From Agriotes lineatus (Eukaryota > Arthropoda > Insecta > Coleoptera > Elateridae): DNA of 64,000 nt. Every line of letters starts with the position of its first letter. Positions within the stretch are counted from its first letter, which is position 1. The stretch is from the NCBI GenBank assembly GCA_940337035.1, contig CALNHX010005831.1, positions 36,213 to 100,212 of the forward strand, in the 5' to 3' direction. Shown in pieces: positions 10,863-22,650 of the stretch. The notes below the pieces were generated by a model, which ran no database searches, had not been told where the DNA came from, and saw only the letters and a list, made by a program, of their open reading frames with translations. A program made the translations under genes and the position numbers.

Positions 10863-12925
10863 CGTAACCGGACGAAATAACCTCTGAGCAAAAAGCCTCC
10901 GACATAAAACCCCTGGACAAAAATACCTCGGACCAAAAAAAAATAAATAAAAAACCCGGTCAAAAAGTTCCCATACCTTTTAATGTGTACAGGGTGTCCC
11001 ATTGTCAATGGGATTGAATGGAAATCTCCGTTATTATTAGACTAAAGGAAAATGGCTCTTCCTCAACAAAATATCAAATTTTGCAAATCCGCGATGAGCA
11101 ATAAGGTAGTTGCAATGGTTAACAGTTTTAACAGAAAAATTGTTTAATGAAATCTAGATTAATAACATTTCACGTTAAAACAGAAATACGATTTAATTTT
11201 GGCCCAAAACAAAAGAATGATATAAATAAATCGGCCAGTATTGAAAATTTGTCATGTGACGCGAAACATGGTGTGACTTCAGGGATAAGTAGAGTAGATT
11301 TTATTTAGTCTCCCTGGAGACTCAAAACATTATTGTCTCACTCTAACACGTTATATCACAATTATATCACTGTTTCACTCATTGCGTTTGAAATGTCACA
11401 GCCTCTTGTAGCAGCAAACTAACGTGCGTTAAAAAAACGTTATCGGGGGCTTTAAACTAGATTTTGTCTTACGACGGTATGTCGGTGATTATTATATCGC
11501 TTTACCTTGAATTCAACGCGCTGGGTCACTTGAGTTGTCAGTTGTCAAAGTGAGGTTGTGTGCATTCGCAATCCATAAAATAAGTTACGACATGACTTTC
11601 AAAAATTACTGTTTGACACAAGGCCACTTCATAACGGTTTTTTAATGCACTTTACTGTTTGATGCGGTTTTAGTTATTGTGCACTGTATAAATGGAGTCC
11701 ATTATAACAGTGTTTTTAGTAAATATTTGTTTTATAAGATTGGTGACATTTGCTTTCATATGTTCATAACATGACAAACGTCAAATGTCAAATACGTAAC
11801 CACAATCTCTGAAATGTAGGTAGGTACTTATTAAATTTATTCTAATCAAATATAACTTAAACTGAAGATACTTTTTAACGAATTAATTAAACACAATTAT
11901 TGTTGTACGTAAGGCACTATTTCAACAGCATATGAACCGAAAAGCTTGCACCAAGTTTAAACTAACTTAAATGTCAGAGTAGCGAAATTGATACTTTGTC
12001 TAATAGATGCGGCGACTGTCAAATGTGGTTTGACAATGTCACCATCTTTACGCTCAAAAATTTAGAATTTCTATAAAATCAGCAACTCAAAGTAGATAAA
12101 ATAGTATATTATTCTTGTTTAATAAGAGGCATTGTAGCACTTGTTCCATTGGAGCACTCCCTGCTGCGCTCGTCGTGCCCCAAAGCCACGCGTGCTACAA
12201 TAGGCTCTCTTATGAAACTTGTATAATAATATACTATTATGGGGTTACTGCGCTAATATTTTTACAGTGTGCAGCTATACGCCAAAGATAGAAAAAATAT
12301 TTATGTTCTTTAGACATTTTTACCCTATGAAGCAGTCACACAAAGCCAGTTTCCGTTGTTTACAAGAGATTCGCTAATGTACTCGGACTTCTTTACTGAT
12401 ATGTGACGTCACGAAGCGGCCATGTCATGCTGAGGCGTTTTCGCGTGAGTTTTAGTAGATTTCAATGAAATATGCAATAACTTCTTAATATAGCTTTAAA
12501 AATGGTATGATGCCTTATGCATACGAGTTTAAAGAAAACATTGCGCTGATTTTGTTAATATTGCGACAAGAAGGTGAATGCGATTTAGAAAACTTTTTAA
12601 GTGCCATCAGCAACAACATTAGGTTGTAAATTTGTGAATTGTTTATAAATGTCATTAATATTAAATAAATGTCTTACTTTTTATATACTTATCTCAAGTT
12701 TTTCTGCATTCTTGCAATGAATAATAATCAGCCTGATCAGAATTATATCAATCCTGATGATAAGAATAATAACAATAATTAATCGCCCACGGAGCCCACA
12801 TAATTGTTAATTTTCGTCTATTTAGTCGACGGGTTTATTATCCGGGGGATTTTTTTGTCCCGAGGTTTTAGTCCGGGGGTTTTATGGTCGGGTTTTTCTA
12901 TCCGGGGGGGTTTTCGTTCTAGATT
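10863..12925. mobile_element. Foldback-like DNA transposon, non-coding, 10-bp target duplication
   Basis: The word TATTTACTTC occurs at 10853-10862 and again at 12926-12935, flanking a 2,063-bp segment. Its two ends carry inverted, internally repetitive termini. The left end (about 10870-10970) has repeats of the type CC(T)CxGACaaAAA, and the right end (about 12800-12920) has the complement type GTCCGgGGtTTTT (for example CCGAGGTTTTAGTCCGGGGG). Tandem sub-repeats inside inverted ends plus a 9-10 bp duplication are features of foldback or Mutator-like elements. No transposase is present. The inverted match is imperfect, so the superfamily is not assigned. Confidence 0.5.
12100..12239. repeat. 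Short inverted-repeat element inside the foldback segment
   Basis: AATAGTATATTATT near 12100 is matched by its complement AATAATATACTATT at the right, and the next bases (TTAATAAGAG / CTCTTATGAA) also pair loosely. The GC-rich centre separates the arms. It looks like a nested MITE-sized hairpin. Confidence 0.45.
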
Positions 12926-12935
12926 TATTTACTTC

Positions 12936-15900
12936 AGTAGCTTTTTGCATATTATTTGATCCTAAATTAATAAAAAGCAATACTCATGTTTTTGTAGTTG
13001 ATTATAACTGGAAGACATAATATGTTATTTATTTTGCTATTTCGTAGATGTACAGAAAATAAGACTATCAAGAGATAAAAACGTTGCATAAATGATGTAA
13101 TGCAGAAAAACATTAAGTTAAATATAGAGTTATAAATCGCCATTATTTGTTTGACAACTTATCACGACTCTGATGCTGTTGGCTTTACAATAAGGCGAAA
13201 CAAAAGGTTCCATAAAGTACTGTTAAATATTATTATACTTAGCCATTATACATACTACATTGTTCAGTGCCTGAAAACTCCCACATCCCTCCCACTACCC
13301 CAACCTTGAACGAAACCGTACAAAACTGAGAGTTAAGCAATGATTTCAATATAAAAATCTGAATTAATGAGACACTGCGATTTAACTAATTTTGCCATTT
13401 GAATTTCGTACCGTCAGTATGTGTTTTTATTATTTACAAATCTATACTTACCCTGTAAAAATAAATGTCTTTATTTGAAAGCTTTTCAATCAGAAATTTG
13501 AATTTCTATTGCCATTCGCAAATCGATGTAAATTGGTTGCAAACATTTTGAAAACGTTGCACACGGTTTTTGTATTTAATTCATCGAGAACGCCGAATCA
13601 TGAATGTCACCAACCAATCAGGTGCCAAATTTTTAGCGCGCTAATTTGAATTTTTTCACCAATTAAAACAAAGTAGATACTTAGAAATGATCTCTTTTTT
13701 CAATGTAAGCTTTAGTTGGCTTATGGTGAAGGGCGTTTTCTTCTATGTTTATTTCTAGAAATACGGCATTCTTAAAATATTCTAAATCTTAATGTATAAT
13801 TCACTCTTGCATTAAAATCGCTGATTAATACAGAGGAAGCGTGAAGAATTAATAATAATGGATGATATATTAAACCGTTTATAAACAGTTGACAATCTAA
13901 CATTTTGTATTATACACTAAATATCAACTCTTGATAATAATTAAATAAACAAACAAGGTGAATATAATTAAAGAGCATTATAGCCCTAGATGTTAACTAA
14001 GGAGGAAACAAATGTTTGATGTCTGATTATTGCAATTCCTTTTTTTAAATTTAAGAGAGATTGTTGGGAAATTTCCAAGCTCAAGGTAATATCTATTATA
14101 TCAAAATGTCATACCCTATCCGAACTTAGCGAGAAACATTTGTCAGAAACTTCTTTCTCTAAAGTTATTACATACAGCTATACTATATTTTTTATTCGCC
14201 CTATATGTCGTTCGGAGGTGAATTCAAAGATTTGGGTTAATACCATGGCCGTATTTAAAAAACTCGATTAGACTGTAACATAGCGACTGTTTGATTCTGT
14301 CAAAGTGTCTTCTGGAAAATAAAGATGATAAGACAATCAGCAATGTTTTTAACTATAGAAAACTTTATGTATGGAAGAGCTGAAGGTTGCTTATTTCCAT
14401 GTTTCCAGAATTCAGGGTTTGTGTGAATCATTCTGACAACAATGAGTTGCTTAAGTACTAAGCTTGAAGGCAAAACTTCCATTATTGTTCAAAACCGGTC
14501 ACTTAAAGACTTAAATTAAGCACCTGAAACATTACTCATAGCTTGAGTGAGCTTCTAGGCATATGCTCGTGTACGTCCAAAAGTCCGGTTACAAACGGCT
14601 TGAATCTATAGATAATAAGAAGAAAAGTATGGCATTGGGTTAATAAAAACTGTTCTTATCCATGCGGCCTTGACTTTTTGCCACGAAGGTCGCTTGGATA
14701 ACATGCATTTAATGAAATTATATCACATTTATTATTAACTGTTTTTGTAAACTTCGTATCTGGTACATTTGGCGAAACCAGTTGGATTGAGACAAAAATA
14801 ATCAACAAAGCATACATTTTTGGTACTTAGATATGCATAGTTTATATATCAACTTAATCAAAACATTTCCTGGTTATTAAATAATGTTGATAAACATTAG
14901 TCGACAAATGAGAAGTATTTCTGCGATAAAAGGTTCAACAATGTTGTAAAAATAGCATACAGAACGAAGCTTTCAAATATATCTTTACAAAAAAAAGCTA
15001 AATCGAGATAAGCCCAAAATACGTAATAATGAAGTTAACAATTTCTTCTTAGTTAAAACTGTGCATACACAGCAATTCTAAATATTAACAGACAAAACAA
15101 CTGAATTTACAAAAAGGGGAAAGTTAGAATTTAATAAACTAATTACCTATCACTCAAAACTTGTACATGGGGGATGTTGAATAAAAGTATAATTAGATGT
15201 CGCTGCACCAGCCATAACCAGTTTATATCTATTTGTGTTCAACTGATTACAGTTTTTAAAGCTTTAGTACATACGTATATGGAGTTTAAATTGTGAGATT
15301 TGTAATCAAAAACTTTGCAATCCAGCTATTACAGACGTACCTGGAAATTTTACTAAAAGATGCCCCATATTAGTGACAATCATAGATATTTTTATTTTAA
15401 ATAATAGAGGATAATTCTTTTCGACAGTGCCAAAACTGACTACCAAGGGTGTTCTTCTATACTAATGAAAAAGTTAATTTTTGACAACGTTCGGAATAAT
15501 TTACTTTTGCCCCCAGTTCTTAGCAAAAATAAAGAAAAACTTCTGGTTGAGTTCGAAACCAACGCTTATAAAAATTAATAATTTTTAATGGAAACAGAAA
15601 TTTAGCTTAAACGATGGTATACAGATTGTGACAGGCTACTAGGACCATTGCAAAAGCAAGGATAATATGCATGTGGCCGTCGTGGTGTTGAACAAACAAT
15701 CAACGTACGATAGCGGTAGGTCGTTGGGATCATTATAAATACAAGGTATAATTATATTCGATTTTTAATTTTTTAGTGGCCTGCCGCAATCTGTGTCTTA
15801 AAGAGTACAATTTTTTACTTAAATAAACTATAATCCCTATTGTCAAATAGTAATAACATGCAAAATTACCTTATACCTTTCAAACGACAAAATTAAACAA

Positions 15901-17384
15901 CGACACCGGTTATGCCATTTTTGTATTGGCTTTACATATACAAAAAATATTGTAAAAATGAGTTTGCTGAAGGCAACAAGTAGATGATTTGCATCCCTTT
16001 ATGTAAATTACTCCTCAAAGAGTATTATTTAAAAAAAATTTCCATTTACAATTATTTTTAACATTACGCGTTCCACAGAAGTACAAAAATCGTTTTAAAC
16101 CTCACCACAATTTCATATCTCAGAAACTATTTGGTGGTTCCAAGGTATAATAAATGTATGTATTGATAGCTGTAAAATTAAATTCTAATTTTAAGAAAAT
16201 CTTGTCTAAGAGTAAAACAGATTTTTTTGAAGATTCCATAAATATGAATTTAACACTATCGAACTACTTAAATTCGTTATTAATCTGAACAAAGTTTCTA
16301 TTTATACAATAAAAAATAAAACGGATGACATTTTGGGCGAGTACGTTTGTACATCATCTAACGATATTGCTAAATTTAAATATGTATTCGGTTTTTCATT
16401 ATTCTATAATTTTGTTGTCAATATCACGTCATGCGTATAAAGACAACTGTTTCATATTGTCACCTTGTGATAATGATAACTATACTTAGCAAATGTTCAA
16501 CATAAAAAAACTAAATATGCACAAAAATATATGCAGCTATTTTTTAAATATGCACACATTTTAGGAAATATGCAAAACAAAGTGATTACAAAATAATACT
16601 AAGTGTATATAAATGCAATGTTTTATATACTGAAATAATATTTACATTTATTAATTAGTCATCGAAACAGTAAATAACTAAATGTTTTGCAATTAAAAAC
16701 TCATGTCACTTATCTAATTACATGTACATACATATTTATAAATAGAAAAACTGGCCACTTCAACGAGTAGCTTCAACCTATGGCTATTTTATGTAGTATT
16801 TTTTAATGTATGAAAAATGGGCTTCCATTTTTGTGTAACTCTAAACTCTCTACTAAAGATAATTTTCTTGACTCTCGTTGACTAATAGCGGTTAACACAG
16901 AACCATAATTGTTTTTTATTAAAAAAATTCCTCCTAGTGTAGAGTTCTTCTTCTTCTCCTGTCAAGGTTTTGGCGTAAACACCTATTACAGCTTCTTTAT
17001 CATCTTTTCTATAGCATTTCTTGGTTTCTTCTACCTCTTGGATTATACTTCATGAGTGCCTGTGGTGTTCTTTCCATACGGGTTTTGTTTTGTAATTATG
17101 CCATTGATGTTGTATATTCACCAATTCCTCAATGTCTCTAAGGTCCGATGATATATCGATTTATTTGGGTTCTACTTCAAAAGGTTACCTATACAAGCTC
17201 CTGAAAACGCAATTCAGGATTGTGCACGGATCAACTCCTAAAGGTGCGAATTTAGATTCAGGGGTGAATTATAGAACCTTTTGTATCTCATGTGATTATT
17301 GAATCAGACATGGTTTTTGGTACACCGAGTGACAAAGAAACCAGGGACACGCTTATATCTTATCTATTTATGACATTTGATATG
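12936..17384. other. Long AT-rich region without recognised genes
   Basis: No open frame with a recognisable motif occurs over 4.4 kb. 17130-17300 resembles, in reverse orientation, the stretch 56010-56110 (shared words include ATATATCGATTT, GGTTACCTATACAAG and ATTCAGGATTGTGCA), so at least that part belongs to a dispersed repeat. The rest is unassigned. Confidence 0.5.
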
Positions 17385-17390
17385 GGGATA
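17385..17390. repeat. Target-site duplication, left (GGGATA)
   Basis: Six bases directly outside the left AGTAG terminus, identical to 32318-32323. Confidence 0.85.
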
Positions 17391-17419
17391 AGTAGTGTAC
17401 CTAGGGGTGTTCTGGGACA

Positions 17420-17615
17420 CTTCCGGTGGTTTGAAACTTGGCTAAGTGTCACGTGGCGGCCTCTGGTTTGAAACTTGGCTAAGTCTAGCCGAAGGTCACG
17501 GGTCTAGCCGGTGTCAAGGTCACGGTCATTGGCCTCTGGTGTGAAACTTGGCTAAGTCTAGTCGAAGGTCACGGGCGAGGTCACGGGCCTCACCTACGTC
17601 ACGTGCCACTTCCGG
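17420..17615. repeat. Subterminal repeats of element 1, left (mirrored at 32093-32288)
   Basis: The word TTTGAAACTTGGCTAAGT recurs three times within 170 bp (near 17429, 17467 and, as GTGTGAAACTTGGC, 17541), each followed by variants of CTAGCCGAAGGTCACGGG. Clusters of short repeats just inside transposon termini are often recognition sites for the transposition proteins. Here the role is inferred from position only. Confidence 0.6.
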
Positions 17616-17910
17616 GAATTTTTTGGGTTAAAAGTGTAGTTTTTGCAATTTTCCCACGCTCGAGCGTCTGGAATGCAGACATGTCTATTCTTGCAGGATG
17701 TTGTTATCAGTAAATCAGAAGCTATTGTTACGCTTATCAAAATTTTCTCAGGCTCGACCGGATGTGACTCATCGTCTGACAGACATGTCAAAACCTGCCT
17801 GCCTGCCTGTTTATCTTCTGCGCAATTAAACAATGAAGCCATTGTTTGAGAAATGTGCAAGGTTGCAAAAAATAAACCGAATTAATTGTGGTCTAATAGT
17901 ATATATCGAA

Positions 17911-18243
17911 TTATTTCCAGCTAAAAAGATGCAATATGAAAATCCAAACCATTTTAAATACCTTGTTAGGTTTTTGTTTTATTACACGTTCAACGAGATG
18001 TATGTCTGGATATTTAACTTGAATAGGCCGATTGGAAGCATCTTTTAGTAGATAGGTAATGTGTTCGATCCAGCTGGAGGACTGTTTAAGCGGTAGACAG
18101 TATTTAACATAATACAAAAGTGTTGGGGTGTTAGAGACATTGTTTGTAAGCAAAGTAAATATTACGTGTTTTTTCCCGTACTTTATTAAATACACAGTCT
18201 CGAGCCGATAGTTATTTATTTCGCTTGGATTTATGTATAGCAT
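17911..18243 (-). CDS. ORF in left terminal repeat, 110 codons, function unknown
   Basis: This open frame reads toward the left end of the element and has a virtually identical mirror copy in the right arm (31465-31797). The predicted protein is rich in aromatic residues. Its C-terminal part has the pattern HLVERVIKQKPNKVF, and a one-base frame change directly after it would give KWFGF. V-E-x-(I/V)...VF-x-KW-x-G is the core spacing of a chromodomain, a module found at the C-terminus of some Polinton integrases, so this may be a decayed integrase tail. The resemblance is short and weak. Only the inverted copy argues for maintenance, and that is explained by the repeat itself. Confidence 0.3.
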   Translation of the reverse strand: MLYINPSEINNYRLETVYLIKYGKKHVIFTLLTNNVSNTPTLLYYVKYCLPLKQSSSWIEHITYLLKDASNRPIQVKYPDIHLVERVIKQKPNKVFKMVWIFILHLFSWK

Positions 18244-19350
18244 CCCCTCACTTTAGCAATAAGCAAGTTCCTAAAGAAATATTATTATGCTGTAGAGATT
18301 TACAGGTTACAGTGTAAACTGAGTTAAAAATTTTGGATATTAGCAACAGTACTATTTAATTGCATATTGTTTTCTTTTACGTAAGATCCGTAAGATTAGA
18401 TTGTATAATATAGGTTCGAAAGCACTGCTGACAGACAGACAGAAAACTTGTAAACCGGGCCTTGTCAAATATCGAACAGCAATATATATTAGTAAAAAAT
18501 ACTCTTCCAGGTTAAAAGTTTGATGTAGTGGGTGTTAGAGACATTGTTTGTAAGCAAAGTAAATATTACGTGTTTTTTCCCGTACTTTATTAAATACACA
18601 GTCCCGAAACTGAGCCGATAGTTATTTATTTCGCTTGGATTTATGTACAGCATCCCCTCACTTTAGCAATAAGCAAGTTCCTAAAGAAATATTATTATGC
18701 TGTAGAGATTTACAGGTTACAGTGTAAACTGAGTTAAAAATTTTGGATATTAGCAACAGTACTATTTAATTGCATATTGTTTTCTTTTACGTAAGATCCG
18801 TAAGATTAGATTGTATAATATAGGTTCGAAAGCACTGCTGACAGACAGACAGAAAACTTGTAAACCGGGCCTTGTCAAATATCGAACAGCAATATATATT
18901 AGTAAAAAATACTCTTCCAGGTTAAAAGTTTGATGTAGTGGGTGTTAGAGACATTGTTTGTAAGCAAAGTAAATATTACGTGTTTTTTCCCGTACTTTAT
19001 TAAATACACAGTCTCGAAACTGAGCCGATAGTTATTTATTTCGCTTGGATTTATGTACAGCATCCACTCACTTTAGCAATAAGCAAGTTCCTAAAGAAAT
19101 ATTATTATGCTGTAGAGATTTACAGGTTACAGTCTAAACTGAGTTAAAAATTTTGGATATTAGCAACAGTACTATTTAATTGCATATTGTTTTCTTTTAC
19201 GTAAGATCCGTAAGATTAGATTGTATAATATAGGTTCGAAAGCACTGCTGACAGACAGACAGAAAACTTGTAAACCGGGCCTTGTCAAATATCGAACAGC
19301 AATATATATTAGTAAAAAATACTCTTCCAGGTTAAAAAGTTTGATGTAGT
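18127..19350. repeat. Tandem repeat in left arm, three ~405-410 bp units
   Basis: Unit starts (GGTGTTAGAG) fall at 18127, 18531 and 18941. Units are nearly identical and include the CGATAGTTATTTATTTCGC block, a TTACGTAAGATCCGTAAG block and an ACAGACAGACAG stretch. The right arm has only two units (about 30767-31178 and 31179-31582). Confidence 0.85.
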
Positions 19351-20435
19351 TTTAGCCAATCTTATACACATTCCAGCACTAAAAAATGGTAGGAAGCGGA
19401 GTCTTAGCAGAATTTTATAATACAAAACAGGGGCGATAAAATAATCGTGTCTACCACCCGACATTTTTCAGTTTATCCGATTCAGCAACTTCCGCATATC
19501 GCAAAAACAAACCCCTTCTTTGTTCTTGTGTTAGCACCTTGGCTTTAAGAATGTTACGAAATCCGACGCCACAGCACTATATGTTTTAACTACATTTTTC
19601 AATAACTACAAAAATAAAAAGCAGCTTAAAATAGTGTTACTAAAAGGAGTGGTGGTGGTGTAGTTTTATCATTGGAATTTCGATTTCTTACAACGGTATT
19701 TGTAAATAGTCCAGTTTTTGGTTGCAACGAGCATAGTTGTAGCAGAGACTATAGAAGATATAAACAGACAGTAATATTAATCTAAAATTGAATTAACAAA
19801 GTTGTTAAACGCATGATACAGGCAGTTATTAATTACTTAATATATACAATTGTCCTATATCCGGTATTCATGGTTTATCTGATTTTAACAGTCGATTAGA
19901 GTCGAATAACTAAGGTTATTACAATGCTAAAGACTGTGCGCAAAAAGGTAAGATATCAAAATTTTAAAATAAAACCCAGAGAATAAGAATTAAATAAAAT
20001 AAAGCCAAGTAAAAAGCTATTAGATCACTGCAATATATTAGTAAAAAATACTCTAATTAATAAGGATGCTATACTCAATGGTGAGGGACAGTATAATTTT
20101 GCCGGATAAAAACTTGTATAAGAGCAAATCTCAAACTTGTTTAAAAACATTTTGTCAGACTATAGAAAATTCCTGTCTAGACCTGCGGATGTGAGTCATC
20201 GTCTGGGAATGTGCAAGGTTGCTAAAAATAAACCGGTTGTCTGAGGTTTCTGCGTAGGTCTGCGCGGGAGTCTGCGCGGAGGTCTGCGCGATGGTTTGGC
20301 GGTAAATTCAAATTCTGTCTAGGTTTTGGCGGGAAATTCAAATTATAATCAGTGTTTTTGATGGGAAAATCTGGGAGTGTACCAGGTTGCTAAAATGTAT
20401 GGGGTCTTTGTCATTATCAGTGTCTATAAATTTGG

Positions 20436-20467
20436 TAGACAGACAGACAGGCAGACCGACAGGCAGG

Positions 20468-20502
<35 letters not shown>

Positions 20503-20508
20503 GCAGGC

Positions 20509-20561
<53 letters not shown>

Positions 20562-20566
20562 GGTAG
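20436..20566. repeat. (ACAG)n microsatellite, left arm; LINE insertion target
   Basis: A nearly pure GACA repeat with ACAGG interruptions. It follows a TATAAA-containing module (CTATAAATTTGGTAGACAG at 20425-20443). Its last 13 bases (GACAGACAGGTAG, 20554-20566) are repeated after the LINE poly-A at 25887-25899. Confidence 0.9.
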
Positions 20567-20597
20567 ACCTCCCCTTTTATACCCCCAACCTTTGGAA

Positions 20598-22649
20598 ATG
20601 GACCATCCTAATATGGAATCGGAGACCGAAATAGAGATAAAGGAACGAGAACAGCTAGAAAGGCAGCTAATGGATAAGTTTGAAAGGAGAACTAGATTGA
20701 CTAAATCCCCACCCCCCGGTGCAAGTGGTTCACTTAGTAAATGGCTCATCGAGGGAAACAATGAACCAGAAGAAAACGATGACAGAAGAGCGATCCACGT
20801 CGACAATGAGGACGCGGAAGATGGGAAAGGACCAGAAACGGTGGTAGACGCAAGAGTATATAAAAAGCGAAAAATGAAAGGAAGTCCCACTATCGAATCA
20901 CAATCGAGAGAAAGTGAGCAAAGGCTGAAAAATGCACAGATCTATAAGAGAGTAATTAAAAAAATGCAAAAGAATATAGACACTTTACAAGAACATATCT
21001 CGGCCTACAACATAAAGAAGGAGATAAAAGAAGCCTCAATTAACTTAAGGAACTTAATGGAACAGCTGATGGCCGAGGACATACAAAATTGGCTGGAGAA
21101 AGGTACGGCTACATATGATAGAGATAAACTCGTGGTAGAAGCCGAAACGCAAACAATAAAGGAAAATGAACAAAGCACGCCTACACTAGCAGTGAACACA
21201 AGAGAAATAGCCACGCAAACGGACGATGACAGTGTAAACCTCTTCGAAAACATGGAGTACGGAAGCTACAAAAGCATCGTGCAGATGGATTGGGACGAGA
21301 AGGTATACACGAACACAAAATTAGAACAAAATAAACCCACAAGATACAACGAAGAGTATGAAAAGGCGATTATCATAGACGCGTACAAAAAGGAAACAAA
21401 TGGTCTCATAAGAACATATACCGAGCAATATCCGCAGATTAAGACCCTAATTGAAAAGCAATCGCTAGAATATGGCAAGATCATGTATCTAGAAAATAAA
21501 AGTTTTATAACAAACGCCGAGGAAACAGAAGAACGAGAAGAAGTCGTAAGTAGACTTTATCTACTGGGAGTCGAAACAAAAAAAGAAGGCTGGACCCTCG
21601 ATGACGTAGAAAAGAACGAAGAAAGGATGTTCAACACCTTTAGGAATCTGAAAAATATTCTGGAAAGAAGAGGAGGCAGAAAAATAGTCATTGCCGACAC
21701 TACCGAAAACGACGTGATACGGATGAGGAAAATGACAGAATGTACCTTACAAGGTAGTCGTACCGAAATGACCTGGGCTGTTAACAGAAAAAGGTACCAA
21801 CAGCTCAAGAAAACGGAGGATAAAAATAGGGACTGGATTATACCGAGACCGACACAAAGAACACTGGAAATAAAACCTTCAAACCAGACCAGTTCCTACG
21901 CAAATATATTAAAAACGATGCGAGAAGAAATCAGAATTGACGAGATAGGGATCCAAATCCAGAATATTAGAAAAACAAAAGCTGGAAATGTAAGAATAAC
22001 GATGAAAGAACAGAAGGACGGGGCAGTTAAGTTGTTCAAAGAAAAAGCATTGGAAAGCCTTAAAGAAAATGCAACAGCGACAGAAACAGGTCCTCCAAGA
22101 AAAGTTGTAGTAATTAGGGATCTGGTGGAAGGGACAATAGAAGAAGATATACAGAAAGCAATAGAGTGTATACCTGAAATGGAAATATTAGACAAAAGAG
22201 ACATAAAAGTGAACACACTGAAAGGCACAAGAAGAGGCGATGCTATGGTAGCTACAGTGAGCTTACCGAAAAGAAAGGCAGAACAATTGATTAGAATAGG
22301 GAAAATTAATATCGGCTGGCAAAGATGTAAGATAAGCGAGATATTAGTTCCTACAAAATGTCACAACTGTTTATCTTATGGGCATACGAAAAGAGAATGC
22401 ACAAGTGACAGGAGAACAATGGAAGATACCTGCTTCAAATGCAATAAAAAAGGACATTCTGCAACTGCATGTACAAACCAGCCATACTGCTACGTATGTG
22501 AAGTAGAAGGCCACCAAGCAGACTCCATGAAATGTGATAAATACCGAGAGGAAGTGAGAAAACTACGAGCCACAACAGAACACAAAAAATCTAAATCCCT
22601 AAACAAGATACCAAATGCGGAGCAACCTAACAGTCAGTTGCATTTTTAA
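20598..22649 (+). CDS. LINE ORF1, Gag-like protein with three CCHC zinc knuckles
   Basis: ORF1 (683 residues from the ATG at 20598; an upstream in-frame TTG is not a likely start) encodes the nucleic-acid-binding protein of the retrotransposon ribonucleoprotein. It is highly charged, and the first half is predicted helical or coiled (many Glu/Lys/Gln). The C-terminal part carries three zinc knuckles in a row: CHNCLSYGHTKREC, CFKCNKKGHSATAC and CYVCEVEGHQADSMKC, at about residues 590-650, preceded by a region compatible with an RNA-recognition-like fold. Three knuckles in ORF1 are typical of R1, I and Jockey group elements. The frame is intact. The stop TAA at 22647-22649 is one base before the ORF2 ATG (22651), so reinitiation coupling is plausible. 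Confidence 0.85.
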   Translation: MDHPNMESETEIEIKEREQLERQLMDKFERRTRLTKSPPPGASGSLSKWLIEGNNEPEENDDRRAIHVDNEDAEDGKGPETVVDARVYKKRKMKGSPTIESQSRESEQRLKNAQIYKRVIKKMQKNIDTLQEHISAYNIKKEIKEASINLRNLMEQLMAEDIQNWLEKGTATYDRDKLVVEAETQTIKENEQSTPTLAVNTREIATQTDDDSVNLFENMEYGSYKSIVQMDWDEKVYTNTKLEQNKPTRYNEEYEKAIIIDAYKKETNGLIRTYTEQYPQIKTLIEKQSLEYGKIMYLENKSFITNAEETEEREEVVSRLYLLGVETKKEGWTLDDVEKNEERMFNTFRNLKNILERRGGRKIVIADTTENDVIRMRKMTECTLQGSRTEMTWAVNRKRYQQLKKTEDKNRDWIIPRPTQRTLEIKPSNQTSSYANILKTMREEIRIDEIGIQIQNIRKTKAGNVRITMKEQKDGAVKLFKEKALESLKENATATETGPPRKVVVIRDLVEGTIEEDIQKAIECIPEMEILDKRDIKVNTLKGTRRGDAMVATVSLPKRKAEQLIRIGKINIGWQRCKISEILVPTKCHNCLSYGHTKRECTSDRRTMEDTCFKCNKKGHSATACTNQPYCYVCEVEGHQADSMKCDKYREEVRKLRATTEHKKSKSLNKIPNAEQPNSQLHF

Positions 22650-22650
22650 C

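Noticed and set aside
17594..17860. 88-codon frame (minus) mirrored at 31848-32114
   Set aside because: It is present in both arms only because of the inverted repeat, has no motif, and overlaps GC-rich subterminal repeats and another frame on the opposite strand.
21005..22228. Minus-strand open frames opposite LINE ORF1 (and 22925-25497 opposite ORF2)
   Set aside because: They are shadow frames of the purine-rich LINE coding strand.
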